Assembly (NCBI GenBank): GCA_012267415.1
Contig: JAAXGN010000078.1
Span: 1-64,000, forward strand
DNA from: Candidatus Poribacteria bacterium
GTDB taxonomy: Bacteria > Poribacteria > WGA-4E > WGA-3G
Direction: 5' to 3'
Length of the DNA: 64,000 bases
The position numbers and the translations under genes were made by a program. A model generated the notes under the pieces. The model was given only the letters and a program-made list of their open reading frames with translations. It did no database searches and was not told the DNA's origin. Below, one piece after another: positions 48,225-57,448 of this stretch. Each line of letters starts with the position of its first letter. Position 1 is the first letter of the stretch.

Positions 48225-49622
48225 CTACTCGTCATCCATTGCTTCTTCTTTGAGACGATATAGTTCTGCTGTCAGTTCTTTTACAACGGCAGCATATTCT
48301 GGGTCGTCGTAAACACTACACATTTCATTCGGGTCTTTCTCAAGATCAAAGAGTTCCCATTCGGGTTCCTTCGGTTCATCTATTGAGCCAGAGGTACCGA
48401 GTGCTTCACCATAGTAGTAAATGAGTTTATAGCGATGTGTCCGTATACCGTAATGTGCAGGAACATAATGATGTGAAAGGTGCATCCAGTAACGATAATA
48501 CATAGACTCCCGCCAATCATCGGGGACATTACCTTCAAGTACTGGACGCAAACTTCTACCCTGCATATCTTCAGGTATATCCAATCCAGCATAGTCCAAC
48601 CATGTTTCAGCGAAGTCAATATTCAGAGACAAAGCATGCGTGGAACTTCCTGCGCCAATAGCACGCGGATAGCGGACAATAAACGGCATGCGTAACGATT
48701 CCTCATACATGAACCGTTTGTCATACCAACCGTGGTCTCCTAAGAAGAAGCCTTGGTCAGAAGTGTATATCACCATCGTATCATCGGCAACACCATCTTC
48801 ATCAAGATAATCGAGCAGTCTTCCAACATTGTCATCAATAGAAGCGACACAACGCAGATACTCCTTGATATAACGTTGATACTGCCAGTTAGCCAACTCT
48901 TTTTCAGACAAGCCTTCAGGTGGAGGACCAAATTTCTCTATTTTCAAATCTCTGTCATTCATATGTCCGAAGACACGCATTTTTGCATCCCTCGCTGCAT
49001 TTGAGCGATTGGCATAATCATCAAAGAAGTTATCAGGCATCGGTACATCTTCGTCTGCAAACATGTGGAGATGTTTCTCGTCCGAATCCCACGGTCTGTG
49101 CGGTGCTTTGTGGTGTGACATCAGGAAGAACGGTTTATCTCGGTCTCTGTTTTGCAGCCAATCCAATGAGAAGTCAGTGATAATATCGGTTGCATAACCA
49201 TCATGTTGGCTTCTCCCACTTTCCTCAATCATAACCGGATCATAATAAGACCCCTGTCCAGGTAGAACGTTCCAGTAGTCAAACCCTGTTGGGTCAGCAT
49301 TACCACCGTGACCGAGATGCCATTTCCCAACCATTGCAGTCTGATAACCACCTGCTTGTAGCATCTTTGCAACATTCGGTTTTCTTCCATCAAGTGGATC
49401 GCCTAATGTCTTTACACCATTGAGGTGGCTGTGTTTACCTGTCAATATATTTGCACGACTTGGTGTACAGATAGAATTGACACAAAAGCAGTTCTGTAGG
49501 ATCATACCGTCATTCGCGATACGATCAAGATTGGGTGTTTGATTGATACGACTGCCATAACAACTCATCGCATGTGAGGCATGGTCATCGGACATTATAA
49601 AAAGAATATTGGGTCTACTCAA
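48225..49622 (-). CDS. Sulfatase (alkaline-phosphatase fold, Cys type)
   Basis: Type I sulfatase of 465 residues. The formylglycine site is C52-T-P-S-R within NSICTPSRANILTGKH. Metal ligands include the Asp pair in NILFIMSDDH at the N-terminus and YTSDQGFFLGDHGWYDKR further on. It has no obvious signal peptide. It would hydrolyse a sulfate ester, perhaps on a polysaccharide, and needs a formylglycine-generating enzyme not seen here. The downstream mannonate-dehydratase-like gene is probably co-transcribed. Confidence 0.9.
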   Translation of the reverse strand: MSRPNILFIMSDDHASHAMSCYGSRINQTPNLDRIANDGMILQNCFCVNSICTPSRANILTGKHSHLNGVKTLGDPLDGRKPNVAKMLQAGGYQTAMVGKWHLGHGGNADPTGFDYWNVLPGQGSYYDPVMIEESGRSQHDGYATDIITDFSLDWLQNRDRDKPFFLMSHHKAPHRPWDSDEKHLHMFADEDVPMPDNFFDDYANRSNAARDAKMRVFGHMNDRDLKIEKFGPPPEGLSEKELANWQYQRYIKEYLRCVASIDDNVGRLLDYLDEDGVADDTMVIYTSDQGFFLGDHGWYDKRFMYEESLRMPFIVRYPRAIGAGSSTHALSLNIDFAETWLDYAGLDIPEDMQGRSLRPVLEGNVPDDWRESMYYRYWMHLSHHYVPAHYGIRTHRYKLIYYYGEALGTSGSIDEPKEPEWELFDLEKDPNEMCSVYDDPEYAAVVKELTAELYRLKEEAMDDE

Positions 49623-49637
49623 TTGTTTCTCCTTTAC

Positions 49638-50021
49638 TTATACTTTGAGCAAATCGTGGTTGGCACCACATTTAGGACACCGTAACTCTGATGTTGTAGG
49701 TTCTTGAAGGTCTATGTTATGTTCTTTTATCTGTTCTTGATGCTTTTTGTACCAAGCAGTCCACTTTGTTCGTTCAGTGAACATGCCATCTTCTATGCCT
49801 TTCATTTTACCATTGGCGTATTCATAAGCCCAAAAACAGCCAAATAATGCAAAAATTGGAGCAACTACCTCGATAGAATCAAATGCTGCTGTGAAACTGT
49901 CCCAGCCCTTTATGAGTTCAAGAACAATCAGAACAGTTGGCAACGTAACTACCCAGACAAATACTGCTATACAAATTGTTTTTACTGAATAATGACGCAT
50001 CATAAATCGCAATGTTTTCAT
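49638..50021 (-). CDS. Membrane protein with C-terminal CxxC zinc-ribbon half
   Basis: A 127-residue protein with two hydrophobic segments (about 15-36 and 50-67), a charged helix (TERTKWTAWYKKHQEQIKEH) and a terminal RCPKCGANHDLL. A single CxxC could pair in a dimer to bind zinc. No family was recognised. It lies 15 bases upstream of the sulfatase gene and 24 downstream of the PotD-like gene. Confidence 0.55.
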   Translation of the reverse strand: MKTLRFMMRHYSVKTICIAVFVWVVTLPTVLIVLELIKGWDSFTAAFDSIEVVAPIFALFGCFWAYEYANGKMKGIEDGMFTERTKWTAWYKKHQEQIKEHNIDLQEPTTSELRCPKCGANHDLLKV

Positions 50022-50045
50022 CTCTTATTTCTCCTTAACATAATT

Positions 50046-51116
50046 CTATTTTGCTTTAATTTCATCCCACGCGCGACTATATTCTTTCATGAAATCTCCA
50101 GGATCTCTAATCCACTCAAGAGACTCCATTTTTTCAGCGGATGGATAGATATATTCATGCTTCTGAAGGTATTCAGGTAAGTGTTTTTTCGCTTCAGGAA
50201 CGCATGTGCCGTATTTTGTAAACTCTGTGATCTTTGCGTTGACTTCAGGACGGAGTAGATAATTAATAAACTCTTCAGCGAGAGGCTTATTCTGAGCAGT
50301 TTTAGGTATACAAACAGTATCAATAAACTGACTGGAACCCTCTTTGGGTATAACATATCTTATTGTTGGCAGTTGTTCTGCGGCGCGGAATGCATCCCCA
50401 CTCCATGAATGTGCCAATGCAACTTCCTTAGAGATAAGAATGTCCCGCGGATCTGATTCATACCTTTTTAGGAGCGGTTTCTGCTCAATCAACTTCTCTT
50501 TTGCCTGTCTAAGTTGATCAGGATCTGTTGAATTAAAACTGTACCCAAGTAGTTTTAGCGTTGCACCGATCGCTTCACGTTCGTCATCAAGCATGCTGAA
50601 TTTATTCTTATATTTTTCATCCCAAAGGACTTGCCAACTATCAGGTGCAGGCGATACTACGGAAGAGTCGTAAGCAATACCTGCTGTTCCAAATGTGTAA
50701 GGGACAGAGTGTTTATTCTCCCGATCAAAGTATTTACCCAGAAAGTCGGAACTGATGTTTTGAAAGTTTGGTATATTGTCTCGATTTAATTCTGCCAACA
50801 TATCCTCTTTTATCATTATAGAAACCATGTAATCGGATGGCATAATGATGTCATAACCTGTTGCGCCAGCTTGTAATTTCGCGAGTAGGTCTTCGTTTTT
50901 AGCGAATATGTCGACACTCACTTTCACATCAAATTCCTCTTCAAAGCCGGTACGAATTTCGTCACTGATATAGCCAGCCCATGTAAAAATATTGAGCTGC
51001 TGTTTTTTATCTCCACCACATCCGCTAACGCAGAATATAAGCAAAAGAAATCCGATGATGAAGGACCTTTGTACTTGCATCCACCAAATTGAATAAGTTT
51101 TAGAAAAATACAGCAT
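50046..51116 (-). CDS. Spermidine/putrescine-type binding lipoprotein (PotD-like)
   Basis: Periplasmic solute-binding protein of the polyamine family, about 356 residues. A signal peptide ends in the lipobox VSGC (followed by GGDKK). Then come LNIFTWAGYISDEIRTGFEEE, YDIIMPSDYMVSIM and SWSGDAFRA, all typical of PotD/PotF. The ATG at 51116 is favoured by GGAG six bases upstream; the frame is open to 51128. The permeases and ATPase of such a transporter are not nearby, so it is an orphan here. Confidence 0.82.
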   Translation of the reverse strand: MLYFSKTYSIWWMQVQRSFIIGFLLLIFCVSGCGGDKKQQLNIFTWAGYISDEIRTGFEEEFDVKVSVDIFAKNEDLLAKLQAGATGYDIIMPSDYMVSIMIKEDMLAELNRDNIPNFQNISSDFLGKYFDRENKHSVPYTFGTAGIAYDSSVVSPAPDSWQVLWDEKYKNKFSMLDDEREAIGATLKLLGYSFNSTDPDQLRQAKEKLIEQKPLLKRYESDPRDILISKEVALAHSWSGDAFRAAEQLPTIRYVIPKEGSSQFIDTVCIPKTAQNKPLAEEFINYLLRPEVNAKITEFTKYGTCVPEAKKHLPEYLQKHEYIYPSAEKMESLEWIRDPGDFMKEYSRAWDEIKAK

Positions 51117-51203
51117 GTCTTGCTCCATCAGGTAGTTAATTCGAGGAAGAATTATTACTTTTCAGATATTCATAGTGAAAACTATAAATACTTGCACACA
51201 ATT

Positions 51204-51259
51204 GTAGCGCAAACTTTTAGTTTGCGTACACTACGGCACAAACTAAAAGTTTGTGCTAC
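51204..51259. repeat. Cruciform-type palindrome, copy 2 (GTAGCGCAAAC family)
   Basis: GTAGCGCAAACTTTTAGTTT pairs with a right arm ending AAAAGTTTGTGCTAC; the inner arms are exactly complementary. The rest of 51129-51399 shows no gene. Confidence 0.85.
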
Positions 51260-51399
51260 AGCAAGTTCAGTTTGTCGGTTTAGGTCCAACGTACCAAAAG
51301 CGCGTATGTACTTTTGTATTTCACTAACAGACGTTCTTGTCAATAGAAGAATTGACAAGGGACATAATATATGCTAATTTAGGTAAAGGTTATTGAATT

Positions 51400-51759
51400 C
51401 TAAGACTCTTCGGTTTCCAGACCAGCTGCTTTCCAGCCTCGGAAACCACCAGTCAAGACTGATACATTCTGATAACCCATGTTCTTTAGTGTATATGCAG
51501 ATAGTGTGGCACGCGTTCCACCACCACAGTATGTGACGATGTGTGTGTCTTCTTCAGGTGCGACATCATCTATATCAAGTTCAATATAACCGCGGGGAAG
51601 TGACACAGCATTTGGTAAATGTTCTTCTTCGTAATCAGGTTCATCCCGGACATCTAACAGTATAACTGAATCACCAGCCTCTGTAAGTTCATCTGGTGAG
51701 ATTTGTCCGACATTTTCTCTTGCTTCAGCAAGCAGTTCATCAAGTGTTTTCAATGGCAT
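51400..51759 (-). CDS. Rhodanese-like sulfurtransferase
   Basis: A single rhodanese domain of 119 residues with VILLDVRDEPDYEEEHLPNA, the active-site loop YCGGGTRA (Cys78) and a final GGFRGWKAAG. It moves sulfane sulfur between acceptors; the partner is unknown. The start is ATG 51759, six bases after GAGG. An ATG at 51813 would lie upstream of the predicted transcription start. Confidence 0.88.
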   Translation of the reverse strand: MPLKTLDELLAEARENVGQISPDELTEAGDSVILLDVRDEPDYEEEHLPNAVSLPRGYIELDIDDVAPEEDTHIVTYCGGGTRATLSAYTLKNMGYQNVSVLTGGFRGWKAAGLETEES

Positions 51760-51798
51760 CGTTGTCCTCAAATTCAGTTGAAGTTGTAATGTAAGAAG

Positions 51799-51827
51799 AA
51801 TATAGCATATCACAGCGTAACAGTCAA
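51799..51827 (-). promoter_or_regulatory. Sigma-70-type promoter for the rhodanese gene
   Basis: On the minus strand TTGACT (51822-51827) and TATATT (51799-51804) are separated by exactly 17 bases, about 40 bases before the chosen ATG. Confidence 0.65.
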
Positions 51828-51860
51828 ATTATTTCTGCACACCTATTTGAAAGGAGAAAT

Positions 51861-52304
51861 ATGGAATTGTTAAGAAAATCTGTTCAGGCTCAAATAGAGA
51901 AAGATAGAATTGGGAGTCCGGTCTTCTTAAGAGGGGTCTTAAACATAGTAGATAATGAGAGCAGCCTCCTGCTTCCAACTACTGAACTTGTTTCACTTGC
52001 TAACGCGTGGATTCCATCAATACCGCAAAACGTGTATGCAACAGGAGATGTTGAGGGAGCACAGGTAACGACTATGGTACAGTATGTAAACGGACAGATG
52101 GCTCTGTTATCAGTGAATCGTGTTGACACTGAAACAGCAATAGATATAATGTTGGTTGGAAACAGAGGAGTTATCTACCATGAGACGCCTATCGGTAGAC
52201 ACTTCCTAAGTGGAACGCCACCAAAATTGGGTGGTGTAGGTGAACTGTCAGAAATCATTTCAAGGTCACTTGCAAGCGGACAACCTGCAATAGTGGAGGG
52301 ATAA
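51861..52304 (+). CDS. Conserved-looking protein preceding an oxidoreductase
   Basis: A 147-residue soluble protein, not recognised. It starts ELLRKSVQAQIEKDRIGSP and ends GVGELSEIISRSLASGQPAI. A strong AAAGGAG precedes the ATG. Its stop is two bases from the ATG of the Gfo/Idh/MocA gene, so the two are translationally linked and probably act together. Confidence 0.55.
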   Translation: MELLRKSVQAQIEKDRIGSPVFLRGVLNIVDNESSLLLPTTELVSLANAWIPSIPQNVYATGDVEGAQVTTMVQYVNGQMALLSVNRVDTETAIDIMLVGNRGVIYHETPIGRHFLSGTPPKLGGVGELSEIISRSLASGQPAIVEG

Positions 52305-52306
52305 GC

Positions 52307-53455
52307 ATGCATAACAGTGAAAAATATGGGATTTTGCTGCTCGGAGGACATCGCACACACCAAGAAAACTATGCACATCTTTTTGCCAATGATCCGAGAT
52401 GTCAATTAATTGCCTTCGCTGATGAACACGATGCACCAAGAGAACGGGTAAAGTTAGCACGTTCACTGGCAGCAGAATTAAACCTACCCTTTATAGACAA
52501 TCTTCAAGATGCATTAGGAAGGGATGATATACACATTGTCAGTCTCTGTACTGAAGTGGAAAGACGCGGACAGGTGGGAGCAAAGTGTGCAGAGGCAGGA
52601 AAACACGTCTACCTTGACAAACCGATGGCACTCAATCCTGAACATGCAAATCGGATTGTTAATGCAGTCGCAAAAAGTGGTGTGCGGACACAGATGTTCA
52701 GCAATATACATAGTATGTGGGCACGTAGGGTAAAACAAGTGTTGGAGAGCAGCAGAATTGGTGAACTGAAAGCAATACATTGTGATGTGATGTTTGCGAA
52801 AGGACACCCAGGAACTGCGCCAATCGGTAACAAACGGATACAACGTTCGAATTTGGAACGTTATAGTTTTGTTAAAGCAAAACCTGAAATGTTTGATATT
52901 GGGGTTTATGCCGTTTCAATGGTAAATTGGCTGACACAAAAACGTGTAAAAAAGGTGTTCTGTGGAACTGCAAATTATTTCTTTAAAGAACATTACACTT
53001 GTGATTTAGAAGATTTTGGTGCAATGGTTCTGACGTGTGAAGATGGGATTACTGCAACTATTGCTGCGGGTAGATACGGTTGGCAGAGTCATCCTCAAGG
53101 GGGAGTGCGAAAAGTTCATCTTGTTGGTACAGAAGCAACCTTGACCTTTGATGCATCCTCAAATCGACTGGAAGTCTTTGCTGCAGAACCAGCCTTTGAA
53201 CCACCGACACCTCACCCACTTGACCCGATGGGTATGTGGAGTAGCACAACCGCGGAAACAGGAATGCGTCCAAAACAGCACTGGATCGATATCGCCATTC
53301 ATGATGATGGACAACGGGAGTTTAGTGCATTTGTCGACTGTATTGAGAATGGTGTTGAAAGTGAGATGAATGCTGAATTCGCAGCACACGCCGTTGAAAT
53401 CATTTGTGCAGGATACGAATCTGCTGCAAATGGTGAAATAAGAGACCTACCGTAA
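52307..53455 (+). CDS. Gfo/Idh/MocA family oxidoreductase
   Basis: NAD(P)-dependent sugar-type dehydrogenase of 382 residues. The Rossmann part begins YGILLLGGHRTHQENYAHLF, and the family EKP-type motif appears as KHVYLDKPMALN with the conserved Lys. The C-terminal half is the usual mixed alpha-beta domain. Such enzymes oxidise or reduce inositols and sugars; the substrate is not readable. It is coupled to the 147-residue gene before it. Confidence 0.85.
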   Translation: MHNSEKYGILLLGGHRTHQENYAHLFANDPRCQLIAFADEHDAPRERVKLARSLAAELNLPFIDNLQDALGRDDIHIVSLCTEVERRGQVGAKCAEAGKHVYLDKPMALNPEHANRIVNAVAKSGVRTQMFSNIHSMWARRVKQVLESSRIGELKAIHCDVMFAKGHPGTAPIGNKRIQRSNLERYSFVKAKPEMFDIGVYAVSMVNWLTQKRVKKVFCGTANYFFKEHYTCDLEDFGAMVLTCEDGITATIAAGRYGWQSHPQGGVRKVHLVGTEATLTFDASSNRLEVFAAEPAFEPPTPHPLDPMGMWSSTTAETGMRPKQHWIDIAIHDDGQREFSAFVDCIENGVESEMNAEFAAHAVEIICAGYESAANGEIRDLP

Positions 53456-53490
53456 ACTATGATTAAGTATACAAACTATTTTATACGCAT

Positions 53491-53576
53491 TCTGTAGGAG
53501 GCCAGTTAACATGATTCTGGCCGATTCCCGACTATCAAACCGTTCAGTCGGGAATCGGAGTTCCCTCCTACAGAAC
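53491..53576. repeat. Long hairpin between the oxidoreductase and AAA+ genes
   Basis: TCTGTAGGAGG and CCTCCTACAGA form outer arms, and CCGATTCCCGACT with AGTCGGGAATCGG forms an inner stem. The arms are shared with the 137-bp tandem repeats at 19584-19868. Lying between convergent genes, it may serve as a two-way terminator. Confidence 0.75.
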
Positions 53577-53594
53577 TATAATTCTAATATGCAC

Positions 53595-55403
53595 CTATCC
53601 TCTAACTCCCAACGCCTCAAGCTGCGCAATTTGTTGAAGCCATGATTCACGTATTTCGGGAGAGTAATCCATCGGCAGGAGTGATTTACGGGTGCAATTC
53701 AGGAATGCCTGAAGCATCTGATAACGTCGTATAGGTCCGATATTGGGAAGGATTCTATCAGATATAACATCTACGATTTCGTCCACAGATAAAGCACCTT
53801 CGCGGGCTTTAGCAGCTTCAAGATCAGCACGGAGAGAGGCAAAACTCGCAGCAGAATAACCTTCTGTCAGAACAAGCATGTGGTCAAAAGTTTCATGCGG
53901 TATTTCACCTTTATGGACATTGTTAAGTGTCCAACGTAGGAATGTCTCCCGGTCTTCACCTGTTGGATCAAGGACTGGAATGACAATGTCACCAACTCTA
54001 CCTTCTCTACGTAGGTCGGGGGAGAGATTGTATATGCGTGCAGTCATCAGAAGCCACGTAATGTTTCCCCTTAACTGTGGGTCAGACATCATCGCTTGGA
54101 TCTTTCCTGTTAACCTACGTTCTGTCGCGTGTGCATCTCTACCGACTTGACCAAATTGCGTATCTGCCTCATCAACAAAAATCAGTACGTTGACCAGAGC
54201 CATCAACAAACGTCGAAGCCGTTCAAAGATGACATCCGTCTGTCCGAACCACATACTACGAATGTTCTTCAACACAAGCACAGGGATATCAAGTTCACCT
54301 GCAAGTCCTTCAAAGATAAATGTCTTTCCGCTTCCGATAGGACCACAGACACTTAATCCAGAGATTGCGTCTTTTCCTGTTGAAGTAATGCGAGGGATGA
54401 TTTGGTCTTTCAAAAACGCAACAAGTTTTTGGTTGCCAACAATATCTTTTAATGCATGAGAGGGTTTCTTAAACTCAACAACATCTTCACCTAACTGTGC
54501 CTGAATAAACTCTGATACTTTCTCAATCACAGTCTCTGGACGGAGTTTTTCACCAGAATAACATGCGGATACAAGCAGTTGTCGTAATGCTTGAATTGAT
54601 AACCCCGCTGTTAATACAGCCAATTGCGATTGACTTCCCCACAGATTGAGTTCTTTGTTCGCTGGTTTCTGTGTTCTATTGAACCAAGAGATGAAATGGC
54701 GTCGTGCTTCTACTTCGGGTGATTGAATCTCTACGTCAACGACTTGTGGAAGACGTACAACTCGTGAATTGACCAAACTCTTGGATTCTGAGATGAATAC
54801 GACTGTATCTGTCGCTTTCATGAATTCAGAATCTGATATCCAGTCTTGAATAATGCTAATTCTATGTCTATCAGCTAAATTGAGGCTACGAATTTCACCT
54901 TCAGGTAACATCATATCTGTCGCTTCTATAATAATCAATAGCTTTTCATTAAGGAACTTCTCTCCGAGATGATTTTTTGAACGTGAAATAAGACAGAATT
55001 GTCTGAGTAGTTCAAGTGCTAAAGTTGGACTCCCAATTGCATCGTTAAGATATTCTGCAAACTTATTGTCGTCAGTTTCTCGTCTTTTTCCTGTGTTGTC
55101 GTTTGACCTTTTAGATCTGCTTGGGAACGCAAAATGACTGGAAGTTTCCTGGAGTGAAGGTTCTGTTGCACCGCGCCATTGGTCAAAAGCCGTTCTGACT
55201 TTATCACGGTCAGATGCGCGAAGGAAACGGAGCGGTCCATTGAGTTCATAGACTATCAAGATGAAACCCGATATATCCCAACTTCTGGTAAGAAAGGGAA
55301 CTAAAGGTATGTAATCTTCCGCATCATCATTCTCAACAAAGAAAAGATCATGTATATTCCCGTGTAGAACGATACTGCGCGATGTCCCAGAATTAATCAG
55401 CAT
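53595..55403 (-). CDS. Two-domain AAA+ ATPase (first domain degenerate)
   Basis: A protein of at least 602 residues. The C-terminal AAA+ module is complete: Walker A GPIGSGKT (354-361), Walker B VLIFVDEAD (406-414), sensor 1 region ITWLLMTAR and arginine residues in RREGRVGD. The N-terminal half keeps an AAA-like layout (LLIIIEATDMMLPEG as a Walker-B remnant) but has no Walker A, as in Ycf46-type ATPases. It likely remodels a protein substrate. It sits in the PspA cluster, where a Vps4-like role is an inference. The true start may lie 15 codons upstream (55448), where GGGAGG precedes a non-standard ATC. Confidence 0.8.
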   Translation of the reverse strand: MLINSGTSRSIVLHGNIHDLFFVENDDAEDYIPLVPFLTRSWDISGFILIVYELNGPLRFLRASDRDKVRTAFDQWRGATEPSLQETSSHFAFPSRSKRSNDNTGKRRETDDNKFAEYLNDAIGSPTLALELLRQFCLISRSKNHLGEKFLNEKLLIIIEATDMMLPEGEIRSLNLADRHRISIIQDWISDSEFMKATDTVVFISESKSLVNSRVVRLPQVVDVEIQSPEVEARRHFISWFNRTQKPANKELNLWGSQSQLAVLTAGLSIQALRQLLVSACYSGEKLRPETVIEKVSEFIQAQLGEDVVEFKKPSHALKDIVGNQKLVAFLKDQIIPRITSTGKDAISGLSVCGPIGSGKTFIFEGLAGELDIPVLVLKNIRSMWFGQTDVIFERLRRLLMALVNVLIFVDEADTQFGQVGRDAHATERRLTGKIQAMMSDPQLRGNITWLLMTARIYNLSPDLRREGRVGDIVIPVLDPTGEDRETFLRWTLNNVHKGEIPHETFDHMLVLTEGYSAASFASLRADLEAAKAREGALSVDEIVDVISDRILPNIGPIRRYQMLQAFLNCTRKSLLPMDYSPEIRESWLQQIAQLEALGVRG

Positions 55404-55545
55404 GCCTGCTTCAGTGCGGAATTTGTAGGTAGGTTCCTTAATTGCGATCGTCTTTTCCTCCCGTTTACAGGAATGAGCTCTGTTTAACCTTCACTTATGT
55501 AGTTTAAGGTTTTAATTCAGTAATATATCAACATGCCATAAATCG

Positions 55546-55601
55546 TACTACTACGAACCTGCCAGTTTGTAGTAGGGCAATTCATTGCCCGTCAGTTACC
55601 C
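55546..55601. repeat. Hairpin plus partial MITE fragment
   Basis: TACTACTACGAACCTGCCAG then TTTGTAGTAG forms a hairpin. GGGCAATTCATTGCCCGTCA after it matches the right half of the MITE at 45541-45698. It lies between the AAA+ gene and the 595-residue gene. Confidence 0.6.
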
Positions 55602-55609
55602 CAGATATT

Positions 55610-57397
55610 TCAATTGTTTTCATAAGCTTCGGTTAATTTTATCCAACGTGGCAGAAACCCTTCCGTTAAAAACTCGTGAAGGTACCAAATATTGCGCTGC
55701 GGTTCTAATTCGAAAAATGTTCCCATTGCTAAAATAAGTGCATCTTTGAAACCGTATTGCGTTTTGGTCTGTGATAGTTTCTGATATGTGTTCAGGAACG
55801 CATTATGTATGCGGAGAAAGTTCAAGGCAGCAAAAGTGAATGCATTGAGTTTTAAACAGTTATCACCGACTTCCTCCCAATACCAATCCGGTTTATAGAA
55901 CAGATCCAGTCGATTCTTACACAATTGCACCGCCTCTTCAAGTGCACTGTCCACTTCAATGTGTTTTTCTGCATCATCAGTAATACCTAACTGTTCACAG
56001 AGCTCGGCATGTATGCTGTGTTTTGCTTCATCAGAATCTACCCAAGTTTGGAAAGCTTCAGAGGCTTTTTTGAAACAATTTCGCAGGTCTTCCAAGGTTA
56101 GGTCAAGTTTGCTCGGATATGCCTTGAGTAGGGATGAGCTCGGCATTAAGTGTGCTTCCTCTGGATATAGCTCCAGGAACTTATACTCCACGACATCTGC
56201 CAACATTTCAGCAAGTATAGGCGTAAAAGCGATGATTGACCGTTCATATAGTTCTGCATCAACAAAAGCAGTCAGTTTCTCGGTATTTAGACTTATCTCA
56301 CCCGATTCTGATTTACTGAAAGCTTCAGAAAATGTTTTCTGTTCACCCATGACGGATGCACTTTCAGTTAAGGATAACGGACGATCAAATAGTGATAATT
56401 CGGTGTAAAGGTCTTCAAAATCGAGAAGACTCTCTTGCCATTGATGTCCCCACGTGTCGTGAATAAGATATTTATCAAGTTCCTCCAATGGTAAGAACCC
56501 CACCATTCTCGTCAGGGTTGTGGTAATCAGTTCTACCGTCAGTCCGGTTTCATTAGCGATCTGCTCACGAAACGTTATGTCTAGGTCATCTGCGTCAAAT
56601 GTTCCGAAAACGGGGAAATTCGCGAAGGGTTCAACTTCCCATATCTTTCGCAAAAACTCAAAATAACGTACTTTCTTGGAATTCTGTTTCTTCACATTCG
56701 GATGCGTTGGTATAGCTGCTGGTTCTTTTAGTTTTGATGGTAAACAGAAATAGAGTGCTGAACAGGTTTTTATTAACTTTACTTCTCCCACTTCAAATGG
56801 TGCATCGGGATACAGGTATCGAAAAAGTTTTAGCACATCAGCATCAAGTTGTGGATTGTCTGATATTAATTTGAAGTGAGACTGCAGAAAACGCATGATC
56901 TGATGTCTATGTTGTAGAGGTGCAGCACGTGTAATGAGTTTCTGCTCAAGTCTGGTTATGAATTGTAAATCTACTTTAAACAGGTCTTGTATATAGGATT
57001 TCAGTTTTAACTGTTCAGATTCTTCAACAGGACAATCAGGAAGGAAACGCTTAAAAATCTTAGAACCTGCAGTGTCAATATTCTCAATATCTGGATGGTG
57101 GACAATTGCTGGATATTGCTCAAGTGCAAGCCAGACCGCCTCAATAAAAATCGTATCTATGTCTTCGGACAGAGAAGACATTAATCCATCCTGATAAGAT
57201 AGCAGCGAGACGTTAGCAGTTTCTGCAAGTAAATCACTGTGATGATCATGAAATTTTTCAAGCAATTCAGTCGGTACTGAATTGCTCTTTTTTATTTCTT
57301 TAATCTGCTGTGCTTGGGTTTCAAGGTCTTTCAGTCCTTTCAACAGGATTTCACAACTTTTGGGTGTGTTTTCCTGATGCCATGTGTTTATTTTCAA
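55610..57397 (-). CDS. Large helical protein of unknown function
   Basis: A 595-residue protein, not recognised. It is predicted to be almost entirely alpha-helical, acidic, and without signal or membrane segments. A central stretch HDTWGHQWQESLLDFEDLY (about 315-335) stands out, with His, Asp and His spaced as possible metal ligands. The start is TTG at 57397, with AGGAGA five bases upstream. It lies between the AAA+ ATPase and the first PspA-like gene on the same strand, so a role with them is likely but unproven. Confidence 0.6.
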   Translation of the reverse strand: MKINTWHQENTPKSCEILLKGLKDLETQAQQIKEIKKSNSVPTELLEKFHDHHSDLLAETANVSLLSYQDGLMSSLSEDIDTIFIEAVWLALEQYPAIVHHPDIENIDTAGSKIFKRFLPDCPVEESEQLKLKSYIQDLFKVDLQFITRLEQKLITRAAPLQHRHQIMRFLQSHFKLISDNPQLDADVLKLFRYLYPDAPFEVGEVKLIKTCSALYFCLPSKLKEPAAIPTHPNVKKQNSKKVRYFEFLRKIWEVEPFANFPVFGTFDADDLDITFREQIANETGLTVELITTTLTRMVGFLPLEELDKYLIHDTWGHQWQESLLDFEDLYTELSLFDRPLSLTESASVMGEQKTFSEAFSKSESGEISLNTEKLTAFVDAELYERSIIAFTPILAEMLADVVEYKFLELYPEEAHLMPSSSLLKAYPSKLDLTLEDLRNCFKKASEAFQTWVDSDEAKHSIHAELCEQLGITDDAEKHIEVDSALEEAVQLCKNRLDLFYKPDWYWEEVGDNCLKLNAFTFAALNFLRIHNAFLNTYQKLSQTKTQYGFKDALILAMGTFFELEPQRNIWYLHEFLTEGFLPRWIKLTEAYENN

Positions 57398-57448
57398 GAT
57401 CGTCTCCTATTATAATAGCGCGGGATATTAATCTTCTATCCAGTCTTA

